64,000 nt of DNA from MVRE01 sp015660965 (lineage in GTDB: Archaea > Halobacteriota > Methanomicrobia > Methanomicrobiales > Methanospirillaceae), in the NCBI GenBank assembly GCA_050015095.1, contig JBEKCC010000006.1, forward strand, positions 1 to 64,000. Reading direction: 5' to 3'. The notes under the pieces are model-generated. The model made no database searches and was not told the DNA's origin. It saw only the letters and a program-made list of their open reading frames with translations. This document shows positions 43,872-51,783 of this stretch, piece after piece; position 1 is the first letter of the stretch; each line of letters starts with the position of its first letter. Position numbers and translations under genes: made by a program.

Positions 43872-43922
43872 TTTTTTTACGTTTTTACACGATCCTTTTT
43901 TTGTTTCTGATTGTTTTTCTTA
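43872..43922 (+). terminator. Multiple T-tract terminator after EF-2
   Basis: Three T-runs (7, 5 and 7 bases) and a later T-rich stretch follow the EF-2 stop before the next gene. This is the archaeal termination pattern expected after a highly expressed operon. Confidence 0.6.
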
Positions 43923-43967
43923 GATTAACCGAAATTGTAAACATCGATTGCATCAACATTTTATCAG

Positions 43968-44483
43968 ATGAATGAAGATAAGCTCAAAATTGTCGTTTTT
44001 GGAGCCTTCGGTGCAGGTAAAACAACGCTTATTCAAACTCTTGATCCCAACTCAAAGCATGTGGAAGCCGATTGTGCTGGTGGGAGCACGACCATTGCCC
44101 TCGATTTTGGAAGGATCGTAGTGAACGGACGCCATGTATATCTTTTTGGTACACCCGGGCAGGAGAGGTTTGAGTTTGCTCGTGAGATCATTGGAAAAGG
44201 GATGGATGGGGCAATTTTGCTGGTTGATGCCACATCTCAGATTGATGATTTCACACAGCATCTCTATGATTCACTTTCAGATGCAAAAATTCCGTTTGTT
44301 GTGATGATCAATAAGTGCGAAGAAGTAGGGGCACACACCGACATAATCAAAAAACATTTTTCAAGAGTACCGATACTTGTAATATCAGCGAAAGATTATG
44401 GAAAATCTTCAGAAGCTCTATGTTCGTTCATCGCGCCGCTCCCACCAGGAAAAGGGCATGTTCACCACGACGAATCTCATTAA
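43968..44483 (+). CDS. Small Ras-like GTPase (COG2229 type)
   Basis: 171 residues. The P-loop GAFGAGKT is at 12-19, G3 reads FGTPGQERF (Gly in place of the usual Asp, as in the COG2229 family), and G4 reads NKCE where NKxD is expected. COG2229 proteins in bacteria work with roadblock or MglB-like partners in polarity and regulation. No roadblock gene is adjacent. The C-terminus is His-rich (HVHHDESH). Role unknown; the substitution in G4 may alter guanine specificity. Confidence 0.85.
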   Translation: MNEDKLKIVVFGAFGAGKTTLIQTLDPNSKHVEADCAGGSTTIALDFGRIVVNGRHVYLFGTPGQERFEFAREIIGKGMDGAILLVDATSQIDDFTQHLYDSLSDAKIPFVVMINKCEEVGAHTDIIKKHFSRVPILVISAKDYGKSSEALCSFIAPLPPGKGHVHHDESH

Positions 44484-44595
44484 TCTCTAAAAATATATCA
44501 ATTTGTTATGTGCATTTATCAAAGCATTTTAATCTACTAGATTTGAGATTAAAGGAGTATCAATCCCTTTTTGTAAAAAAATATGGAAAATACGT

Positions 44596-45180
44596 TCAGA
44601 CTACTATAGCATGAATAATTGTCACATTTTGAAGTGGGCGATCACCAGGACCCGTCTTTACTTTACCTATCCTCTCAACCACATCCATACCGTCAACAAC
44701 TTTCCCAAAGACAGGATGTTTGCTGTCAAGAAAATTATTATTAACAAGGTTTATGAAGAACTGGCTTCCTCCTGTGTTTGGCCCAGCATTTGCGATTGAA
44801 ATAGTACCTCGGTTATTTTGGTTGTGATCAGTGAATTCGTCTTTAATCATATATCCCGGGCCACCACTTCCTGTCCCAGTGGGATCACCCCCTTGGATCA
44901 TAAATCCGTCAATAACACGATGGAAGATCACGCCATCATAGTATCCTTTTTTCACAAGCGATTCAAAATTACCTGCCGTAACGGGCATATCGGAAGCTAA
45001 TGCAATAGTAATATTGCCCATATTTGTTTCAAGTCTTACCAATTTCTGTGGGTTTTGTTCTAGTGTCGTCATTTTTTCTACCTCTCTTTGATGGGAACTG
45101 TCTCTTTCTTGAATAGATTGGGTGCACCCTGATGATAGAATGAGGATGACAATCAGTGCAATCAAAGGTGCTTTTTTCAT
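44596..45180 (-). CDS. Cyclophilin-type peptidyl-prolyl isomerase, lipoprotein
   Basis: 194 residues from ATG 45180. A signal ends in a lipobox LSSGC (C19), so the enzyme is probably on the outer face of the membrane. The cyclophilin core is complete: FHRVIDGFMIQGGDPTGTG, GTISIANAGPNTGGSQFFI and FGKVVDGMDVVERIG; the active-site Arg is in FHRV and the Phe in QFFI. It should help folding of exported proteins. Monocistronic, divergent from the TPR gene. Confidence 0.93.
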   Translation of the reverse strand: MKKAPLIALIVILILSSGCTQSIQERDSSHQREVEKMTTLEQNPQKLVRLETNMGNITIALASDMPVTAGNFESLVKKGYYDGVIFHRVIDGFMIQGGDPTGTGSGGPGYMIKDEFTDHNQNNRGTISIANAGPNTGGSQFFINLVNNNFLDSKHPVFGKVVDGMDVVERIGKVKTGPGDRPLQNVTIIHAIVV

Positions 45181-45340
45181 GGGCATGGATACCAGTGTTG
45201 GCTTCGAATTAAATAGAAATTACGGCTCGAGTTGGTGATTTCGGTATACCCTCTTAAAAAATTATATTATCATTCACAAGGATTTGCCGATAGGTTCCTC
45301 ATTATTTTTACATGAAGCGCGATGATGAATAGATAAGAGC

Positions 45341-46090
45341 ATGAAACCAGAGGCAGAGACTTGGTATTCACGCGGAACTGCACTCTTTTGTGTTATGCGG
45401 TATGCAGAGGCAATTATGTGCTTCGATCAGGCTCTCGAAATTGAACCTGGTAATCCCGAGATCTTAGTTGCGTTAGGTGCAGGAATCGATAGACTAGGAC
45501 TATTCCATGAAACAATTGTCTGTTGCGAATCTGCACTAAAGATAGAATCTTCCATGACCGATGCATTTTTCATGAAAGGGGTTGCCATGTATCGGCTCGC
45601 GCAGTACTCTGAGGCAATTTCGTGTTTTGATCAAGTAATCCAACGAGATCCCAACCATGCCGAAGCATGGTTCATGAAAGGGAACAATCACTACCAAATA
45701 AGGGAGTTCGATAGAGCAGTCCATTGTTATAATGAAACAATCCGCATTAGGTCAAAATATCCAAAAGCTCTCTATAACAAAGGTGTCGCTCTTGCCGATC
45801 TCGGTAGATATGAGGAATCAATCCGGTGTTATGATGAATGTCTTCGGATTAATCCTGGTGTTGCTGTAGTAATGACAAATAAAGCCGTTGCATTGGCGAA
45901 TCTTAAACGGTATCCGGAGGCAGAAATTTTGTTACGCAAGTCGCTTGAGATTGACTCCAATGATCCGACTGCATGGAGCAATTTAGGTTTATGTCTAAGC
46001 AAACTTGGACACGATCAGGAAGCGATTCGGTGTTTTGAAAAAGTCCAAGAGCTGACGGGGAAACGAGAAATCCAAATTCTCCGTGGATGA
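45341..46090 (+). CDS. TPR-repeat protein (seven repeats)
   Basis: 249 residues composed of seven 34-residue tetratricopeptide repeats in register, each with the W/A/G/Y/A/P pattern (for example AWFMKGNNHYQIREFDRAVHCYNETIRI). No other domain or signal peptide is present, so it is a cytosolic scaffold for protein-protein contacts. Partner unknown. Such methanogen TPR proteins are numerous and poorly characterised. Confidence 0.92.
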   Translation: MKPEAETWYSRGTALFCVMRYAEAIMCFDQALEIEPGNPEILVALGAGIDRLGLFHETIVCCESALKIESSMTDAFFMKGVAMYRLAQYSEAISCFDQVIQRDPNHAEAWFMKGNNHYQIREFDRAVHCYNETIRIRSKYPKALYNKGVALADLGRYEESIRCYDECLRINPGVAVVMTNKAVALANLKRYPEAEILLRKSLEIDSNDPTAWSNLGLCLSKLGHDQEAIRCFEKVQELTGKREIQILRG

Positions 46091-46214
46091 GAAGGTGAAC
46101 CCTGATATTTCGTTCATGATGTGGTACGGGATATGCTCTTTTTATTAATCAGATAGTGCCAATCGTGTTACTATTGATATACTCCAAATTTATGAAATGA
46201 GAATGAATTGATCC

Positions 46215-46496
46215 ATGAAAGAGATTGAATATAAAAAAGAAATAACGATTGAATACAAACCCAAAATCTCGGCCAAAAAAATATTAATCTCGATTAGTGT
46301 CGGGAGTTCTCTTGGGGTATTATTCTCATTGATAGTTTTGTTAGTTGGGGGTGTGACATTTACAACATTTATGTTCTTTGGCTTTGGCACATTTTTCATC
46401 CTAGCGTTTGTATATTTGAGAAAGGAACCAGAACTTTCTGAAATTTTTCAAAAATCTGGATCCGATTATATTCGCAACATTCTTTTTAAACGTTAA
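46215..46496 (+). CDS. Small two-helix membrane protein, unknown function
   Basis: 93 residues. A basic N-terminus (about 1-25, rich in Lys/Glu) is followed by two hydrophobic segments, about residues 26-46 and 50-70, and a charged C-terminus. No family recognised. It is 113 bases before the NRAMP-like gene and on the same strand, but a gap of this size and a possible promoter between them leave co-transcription open. Confidence 0.6.
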   Translation: MKEIEYKKEITIEYKPKISAKKILISISVGSSLGVLFSLIVLLVGGVTFTTFMFFGFGTFFILAFVYLRKEPELSEIFQKSGSDYIRNILFKR

Positions 46497-46609
46497 AAGC
46501 TATTTATTTGAAGATACAGTTCAGTATTGGATGGTCAAGTTTTCCGACATAATATTTATGGACGACGGCTAGATTCAGGAGATGTAAACGCACTATTCGG
46601 ATGTGACTG

Positions 46610-47878
46610 ATGGATTTTGGATCGACCTTTTTTTACAAATATCGTAGGTTTGTCAAAGCGTTAAAAATATATCTCATCCTTGCTGGTCCTGGTCTCATCG
46701 TTATGCTTGCAGATAATGATGCTGGCGGGATTACAACTTACACGGTCACAGGTGCTAAATTCGGTTATGGTCTCATCTGGTTTTTATTAATCCTGCTTCC
46801 TGTTGCTTATGTCGTCCAAGAAATGACTGTGCGGTTAGGTGCGGTGACAAAACGAGGGCATGCGGAGGCAATTTTTGACGCTTTTGGATCTTTCTGGGGT
46901 TGGTTTTCGTTTCTTGACCTTGCTCTTGTGAACTGGTTGACGCTTGTCACCGAATTCATTGGAATGACCGCAGCACTGTTAATATTCCATATTCCTCCCC
47001 TTATAACTATAATCGTTGTTTCGATTATCATGATGATCATGGTGCTTCAAGGACGCTATTGGACGTGGGAAAAAATCGCTATCCTATTTGCAGCGGTTAA
47101 CCTCATTTATATTCCAGCAGCCTTCCTTGTCCACCCCTCGGTCGGGGATGTGCTCGCGCAGGGCCTCGTCCCGCATTTCCCCGGAGGGTTCAACGGCGAG
47201 CTCTTTTTCTTCCTCATGGCGAACATCGGTACAACGATTGCTCCTTGGATGATCTTCTTCCAGCAGAGCGCCGTGGTTGACAAAGGAATGAAGGAAAAGG
47301 ACATCCCGTGGGGGCAGATGGACACCCTGATCGGGTCTGTCTTCACGGTCATTGTCGCAATCTTTTGCGTGGTCGTAACCGGCACGGTCCTCTACGGTGT
47401 GCCGGTGGAGAGCGCGGCGCAGGCAGCAGCTATGATGATTGGTACCAACCCTTGGCTTGGAACCTGCATTGCCATCGGGCTTTTCGATGCCGGGTTCCTC
47501 GGAGCGATCTGCATATCACTTGCGAGCTCATGGGCGTTTGGCGAGGTATTTGGGTGGGCGCACTCCCTTAACTTCAAGATACGGGAAGCCCCGTGGTTTT
47601 ATGCATGTTATCTCTTTGCACTCATCACTGCGGGGATCGTAATTCTCCTGCCGAATGCCCCCCTTGTCCTGATAACGCTCTTTGTGCAGGTTATTGCAGT
47701 GACGTTACTTCCTGCAGCTCTTGTATTTTTAATCCTCCTCTTGAATAACGAAGAGATCATGGGGAAGTATAAGAATACCATTGCGCAAAACATTGCAGGG
47801 ATTGTCATTGTTGTGAGTATCATTATCCTATCCACATTGTATGGCATTACGACTCTCTTTCCAAACCTATTGAGTTAA
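46610..47878 (+). CDS. NRAMP/SLC11-like divalent cation transporter
   Basis: 422 residues with about eleven transmembrane helices. Helix 1 contains GPGLIVMLADNDAGGITTY, in place of the classic DPGN; helix 6 reads NIGTTIAPWMIFFQQ, so the transition-metal-binding Met of the usual MPH motif is Ala. Loss of that Met is known from the Mg2+-transporting NRAMP-related clade, and the following genes include an MgtE-type Mg2+ sensor, so Mg2+ is the favoured substrate. The 5' half is AT-rich and the part from about 47,120 to 47,700 is GC-rich, see findings. First gene of a three-gene operon. Confidence 0.88.
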   Translation: MDFGSTFFYKYRRFVKALKIYLILAGPGLIVMLADNDAGGITTYTVTGAKFGYGLIWFLLILLPVAYVVQEMTVRLGAVTKRGHAEAIFDAFGSFWGWFSFLDLALVNWLTLVTEFIGMTAALLIFHIPPLITIIVVSIIMMIMVLQGRYWTWEKIAILFAAVNLIYIPAAFLVHPSVGDVLAQGLVPHFPGGFNGELFFFLMANIGTTIAPWMIFFQQSAVVDKGMKEKDIPWGQMDTLIGSVFTVIVAIFCVVVTGTVLYGVPVESAAQAAAMMIGTNPWLGTCIAIGLFDAGFLGAICISLASSWAFGEVFGWAHSLNFKIREAPWFYACYLFALITAGIVILLPNAPLVLITLFVQVIAVTLLPAALVFLILLLNNEEIMGKYKNTIAQNIAGIVIVVSIIILSTLYGITTLFPNLLS

Positions 47879-47895
47879 GAAATAAAAGTGAAACT

Positions 47896-48102
47896 ATGAT
47901 AACTCCTGAACGATTGTTTGGACAAAGAATAGGTAGGGTAATCCATAGTTGGATAGATAAAATCAACGAGATTAATAGGAAGTATGCAGAGCCGAAGATC
48001 CAGATGTCAGGTGGCGTTAAATTTGCCTTACTAATCTTGCGGTTATACCTGATCTTTCTCGTGCTGCTCCTTGCATATAAATTCTATACGATGCTCAGAT
48101 AG
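47896..48102 (+). CDS. Small single-helix membrane protein in the NRAMP-MgtE_N operon
   Basis: 68 residues. An amphipathic, charged N-terminal part (residues 1-40, RIGRVIHSWIDKINEIN) precedes one transmembrane helix (about 43-64, ALLILRLYLIFLVLLLAYKF). It lies 17 bases after the transporter and 22 bases before the PRC/MgtE_N/CBS gene on the same strand. No family recognised. The position suggests an accessory subunit that could tether the sensor to the transporter; this is inference. Confidence 0.7.
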   Translation: MITPERLFGQRIGRVIHSWIDKINEINRKYAEPKIQMSGGVKFALLILRLYLIFLVLLLAYKFYTMLR

Positions 48103-48124
48103 GTGATGATGGAGGTTCTGGCAA

Positions 48125-49408
48125 ATGGTGAATGAAACAAGTGCTGGAAAACCAATAAAACCGGATAAACACTTCCTTTTAAGTGACTTGCTTGGGTCGA
48201 TGGTATTTTTACGAGGAAAAAAGATCGGCAAGCTTACAGATATGGTTATTGTCGAGACCGGGAAACTTCCGGAAGTTAAGTTTTTTGTTGTTACTCGACC
48301 TTTTGGATACCCCCCCCTCCTTGTACCTTGGGAAAATGTCACATCTATTGAACCAGGTGTATGTGTAGTTGATATTGCTGAAATGAACAAATTTGAAGGC
48401 ACCCCCTCTGAAGACGCCATTCTCCTTCGTGATCATATACTTGACAAAAAAGTTCTCGATATGGAAGATTCTGAGGTCGAAGTCGTATATGATATTCGCC
48501 TTGTAGAACGGAACGCAAAATTATATGTGACAGAAGTAGATACCAGTAAGTCCGCCCGGCTCCATAGACTTGGCATCGGATTTTTAAGCGGTCTTCTGTA
48601 TCGGGGTGCTGAGAATAAAGATAATGGTGCTATCTCGTGGATGTACGTTCAATCCCTCCCTTCGAATATTAGTAGCTTTAAAGGTGACGTCAAACTCAAA
48701 GTGCTCAAAGAGAAACTTGCTGAAGTGCACCCTGCTGACCTTGCTGATATTCTCGAAGAACTTGACCATGACCAGCGTGTCATGATATTCTCCTCACTCG
48801 ACAATGCACATGCATCTGACACGTTAGAAGAGATCGAACCGTTTGTACAACGAGATATTATCTCGTCTTTAAGTACTGAAAAAGTGGTTCAGCTAATCAA
48901 TGATATGACACCAGGGCAAGCAGCAGATATTCTTTCAGTACTTCCATCAGATGAAGCACAACCGATCCTTGCAGCATTACAACCAGAGAATTCAAAAAAA
49001 ATTCAATCGATCATAGACAGACAAGAGGAAAAAGTCATCCATTATACTACACAAAAAATTTTAAAATTTTCCCTGGAGACTATAGTAGAGTACGTCCAGA
49101 ATGATTATCCGCGACATGCCAGAGGAAAAGATGTTATAATGTATGTGTACGTTGTGGATGATCATGACAGGTTGCTCGGGGTAATCGATCTTAAAGAGCT
49201 TCTTCAGGCAGATGACAAGGCAGAATTAAAAGATATCATGATTGAGAACGTCATCAGTCTTTCAACAGAGAGTACATTAAAAGAAGCATCCCAACAGTTC
49301 GCCCGGTACGATTTCCGAGCACTTCCTGTGACTGACGACCAGAACAAACTTGTTGGTGTTATTCCCTATCGTGACGTCATGAACCTTACTCACCATTTCC
49401 TTGAATAA
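48125..49408 (+). CDS. PRC-barrel / MgtE N-domain / CBS-pair protein without a membrane domain
   Basis: 427 residues. Two PRC-barrel-like segments (about 15-80 and 95-165: RGKKIGKLTDMVIVETGKLP, VEVVYDIRLVERN) are followed by the superhelical MgtE_N domain (about 195-305, EVHPADLADILEELDHDQR, MTPGQAADILSVLPSDEA) and a CBS pair to the end. In MgtE the N-CBS unit binds Mg2+ and closes the channel when Mg2+ is high. Here the MgtE membrane domain is absent, and the protein follows an NRAMP-like transporter, so it may regulate that one instead. Confidence 0.88.
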   Translation: MVNETSAGKPIKPDKHFLLSDLLGSMVFLRGKKIGKLTDMVIVETGKLPEVKFFVVTRPFGYPPLLVPWENVTSIEPGVCVVDIAEMNKFEGTPSEDAILLRDHILDKKVLDMEDSEVEVVYDIRLVERNAKLYVTEVDTSKSARLHRLGIGFLSGLLYRGAENKDNGAISWMYVQSLPSNISSFKGDVKLKVLKEKLAEVHPADLADILEELDHDQRVMIFSSLDNAHASDTLEEIEPFVQRDIISSLSTEKVVQLINDMTPGQAADILSVLPSDEAQPILAALQPENSKKIQSIIDRQEEKVIHYTTQKILKFSLETIVEYVQNDYPRHARGKDVIMYVYVVDDHDRLLGVIDLKELLQADDKAELKDIMIENVISLSTESTLKEASQQFARYDFRALPVTDDQNKLVGVIPYRDVMNLTHHFLE

Positions 49409-49740
49409 TCCTCTTGCAAACTTTTTTATTAAAGGTTAGATAACGGAAAAATTTGATTAATATGTTTTGTTACCGAAAATATCGTTATCAAAAATAATTA
49501 ATTAGTTCATTGCTGACGAACTTTATCTGATAAAATAACCGTTTGATACCAAGGAATCTCAATAAACGCTTAATATTGATTGTATAAATCATTCCGCAGT
49601 TTATACCGACGGTATTTTTAATTCTCCAATAGTTTTAGATGAAACATAGAGATTATTAGAAATGTTTTGATGTGTAATGTAAATATAACAACGAATTATT
49701 ATTTTGGAATCCAATATTCCCAAAGATAAGGAGTGATTAG
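49409..49740. promoter_or_regulatory. AT-rich intergenic region with promoter of the thioredoxin-like gene
   Basis: 332 bases without a gene. A T-run at 49421-49426 probably ends the transporter operon. An inverted pair GATAACG (49439-49445) and CGTTATC (49483-49489) is separated by 37 bases. AAATATAAC at 49681-49689 is a likely TATA box, and GGAGTGATT just before ATG 49741 is the ribosome site. I see no small gene in it. Confidence 0.45.
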
Positions 49741-50142
49741 ATGGATAAAATTATCAAAATTATTACCGCAATAGCAATCATTGTTGCAGTATTAAGTGTT
49801 GGATATTTTATTTCTCAAACTTCAAAAACTTCAGAGACAACTCTTGGACTAGGAGATCATGGACCGGTTTATTTCTTTTACGGAGAAGGATGCCCACACT
49901 GTGCTATTGTCATGCCCCTAATAGTAAATTTATCAAAAAAATATCCGGATGCTCATATCCAAATTTTAGAAGTATGGCAGAATGAGACTAACCAAGGCAT
50001 ATATAATTCAGTGAATCAGCAAATGGGAATATCTCAATTACCAGGAGTACCAGAAGTTATCATTGGTAAAACAATTCTAGTAGGTGACCGTGATATTCCG
50101 CAACAGTTTGAAGGATTAATTCAAAAAATGTTAAAAAAATAA
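49741..50142 (+). CDS. Membrane-anchored thioredoxin-like protein (CPHC)
   Basis: 133 residues. One N-terminal hydrophobic helix (4-25) is an uncleaved anchor or signal; the rest is a thioredoxin fold with the active site CPHC at 51-54 (FFYGEGCPHCAIVMP) and the cis-proline region LPGVPEVIIG. CPHC is the DsbA-type sequence, suggesting an oxidising or isomerising role outside the membrane. It stands alone, 104 bases before DUF2124, with its own promoter. Confidence 0.85.
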   Translation: MDKIIKIITAIAIIVAVLSVGYFISQTSKTSETTLGLGDHGPVYFFYGEGCPHCAIVMPLIVNLSKKYPDAHIQILEVWQNETNQGIYNSVNQQMGISQLPGVPEVIIGKTILVGDRDIPQQFEGLIQKMLKK

Positions 50143-50246
50143 ATTACTAGCATTTTTTTGAAATTTTATAAATTTAAGCTCGTTCCGTCAATTCCCTAGA
50201 TATAGTCCTAAATTATTCTTATTTACTTCTTCATAAGGGTCGATGA

Positions 50247-50795
50247 ATGATCAAATTTGCAGAACAAGCAACACTTATTATGGTGAATGCTGGATTCTTT
50301 GATGATAGCATGACACACAAAGAGACATTCCATGGTGTACCGGGTATCCTTAGACCTTTTAAAGAATATATCGACGCAAAGAGATTGAAGAAAGGTGACC
50401 AGATAGTATATTATGGTGTGCCAGGGACTTGTACACCATTCATTGAATTGCTGGGATTCGCAATCAGATCACTTGAACTTGAACAGATTTTTGTTCCATT
50501 GCTAGACGAAACAAAAGCAAAGAAAATTCAAAGCGTTTCTGATGTCGGAATGCAAGTCAGTCTTCAAGCAGTTACACTAAAGCCTAATGTTATTGTTGTC
50601 ATGGGCGGGCTCTCGATGCCAAATGTTCCGGTGAAGCCAGAACAGGTAAAAGCGATTATTGACAAGCATACTGACGCTATCATCATCGGTGTCTGCTTTA
50701 TGAAAATGTTTGAAAAAGCCGGGTGGTTGAAAATAATTGAGTTTGACTGTCTGATCGATGCAAATATTGATCCGGTTGAAGTTATCAAGAAATAA
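50247..50795 (+). CDS. DUF2124 family protein
   Basis: 182 residues of a methanogen-restricted family of unknown function, recognised by the central block FHGVPGILRPF and the nucleotide- or cofactor-like loops YYGVPGTCTPFIEL and VVMGGLSMPNVPV. Alternating hydrophobic strands and helices suggest a Rossmann-type fold. It has no signal peptide. It is convergent with frhB, so it is not in that operon. The family call rests on memory. Confidence 0.65.
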   Translation: MIKFAEQATLIMVNAGFFDDSMTHKETFHGVPGILRPFKEYIDAKRLKKGDQIVYYGVPGTCTPFIELLGFAIRSLELEQIFVPLLDETKAKKIQSVSDVGMQVSLQAVTLKPNVIVVMGGLSMPNVPVKPEQVKAIIDKHTDAIIIGVCFMKMFEKAGWLKIIEFDCLIDANIDPVEVIKK

Positions 50796-50846
50796 AAAAA
50801 TACCATCAATCGTTTTTTTTTAAAACGTTCCAAGAAAAGAAAAAAA
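50796..50846. terminator. Bidirectional terminator between DUF2124 and frhB
   Basis: The 51-base gap between convergent genes has a long T-run on the plus strand (about 50812-50821) and an A-rich stretch (50834-50847) that is a T-run for the minus strand, so it can stop transcription from both sides. Confidence 0.6.
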
Positions 50847-51773
50847 TTAGATGTATGGGTTGCGCAGTGCCTTACCCACACCAAAGGTCTTTCGCTCTTC
50901 GAGAGTAGCCTTGTTCTTGGTGATTTTCTCGTTAGCGAGTTTGGTTACGAGTTCAAGACCAGGCTTTACCTTCTCAATTGGTTGGGTCTCGAAGGCGCCT
51001 GCTGCGATTGCCTTTGCCCAGACCGAGTCACCGATCTTGCTTCTCACAAAGACCGTGCTCCAGCCATCAGGGCTGCCGACGGATCCTGTCGAGATATCAG
51101 CGAGATTTGCGACATAGTCGAGACAGACATGACACCCAGGCTGCTCGTACTTGTGGGTCACTTTGAGTGGCAACTGGACAACCTGTCCGCGCTTGCCGTA
51201 AACCCAGAACTTGCCCTTGCCGATCTCCATTTTCTTGACAGATTCCATCTTCATTGCAGCATGGTCTTCCACGAGTTGAAGAATACTCTGGTACGGGAAG
51301 TTTTCCATACAGAAGATACCGACTGCAAGAGCGATACTGGCGCCTACATCACGGAGCCCAATCGGGTAAAGCTGACCTTTTCTGACCGCTTGCATCTGGC
51401 AGGGGGTGCCAACGATACCGACTTTATCGAGCCCAAAGCTACGGGTAGCTTCCTTGATCATGGACACGTTCGGGCTGAGGTTATACTTGGTACCAGCTGC
51501 AGCAAGCAGATCAGCCTTTGTTGTTACAATGGCCGGGATAGGTCTCCATGGCTCAGGGAAGTCAAAGTTCGAGTTATCTCTCATGATCTTTGATGGATTT
51601 GCCTTCGCAAACTCCTTGGTTGCAGCGACAATCGCGCCGTCAATGATACCTTCATCGAGTGCAAACGCGAGCAGGTGAGTGACGATACCGCCATCCTGCG
51701 AATGCTTAAGAAGCTTCTTGTTGGTGCTCCGTGCTGAGACACATAATTTGTATTTACCGAGTTCTGTTCCCAT
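50847..51773 (-). CDS. frhB: Coenzyme F420-reducing hydrogenase, beta subunit
   Basis: 308 residues from ATG 51773. FrhB carries FAD, a 4Fe-4S cluster and the F420-binding site, and passes electrons from FrhG to F420. Landmarks are the N-terminal QDGGIVTHLLAFALDEGIIDGA, the GTPCQMQA loop, and the cluster region YEQPGCHVCLDY. A GTG at 51782 would add three residues, but GAGGTGATT sits right before ATG 51773. It ends the frhADGB operon. Confidence 0.96.
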   Translation of the reverse strand: MGTELGKYKLCVSARSTNKKLLKHSQDGGIVTHLLAFALDEGIIDGAIVAATKEFAKANPSKIMRDNSNFDFPEPWRPIPAIVTTKADLLAAAGTKYNLSPNVSMIKEATRSFGLDKVGIVGTPCQMQAVRKGQLYPIGLRDVGASIALAVGIFCMENFPYQSILQLVEDHAAMKMESVKKMEIGKGKFWVYGKRGQVVQLPLKVTHKYEQPGCHVCLDYVANLADISTGSVGSPDGWSTVFVRSKIGDSVWAKAIAAGAFETQPIEKVKPGLELVTKLANEKITKNKATLEERKTFGVGKALRNPYI

Positions 51774-51783
51774 TTCAATCACC

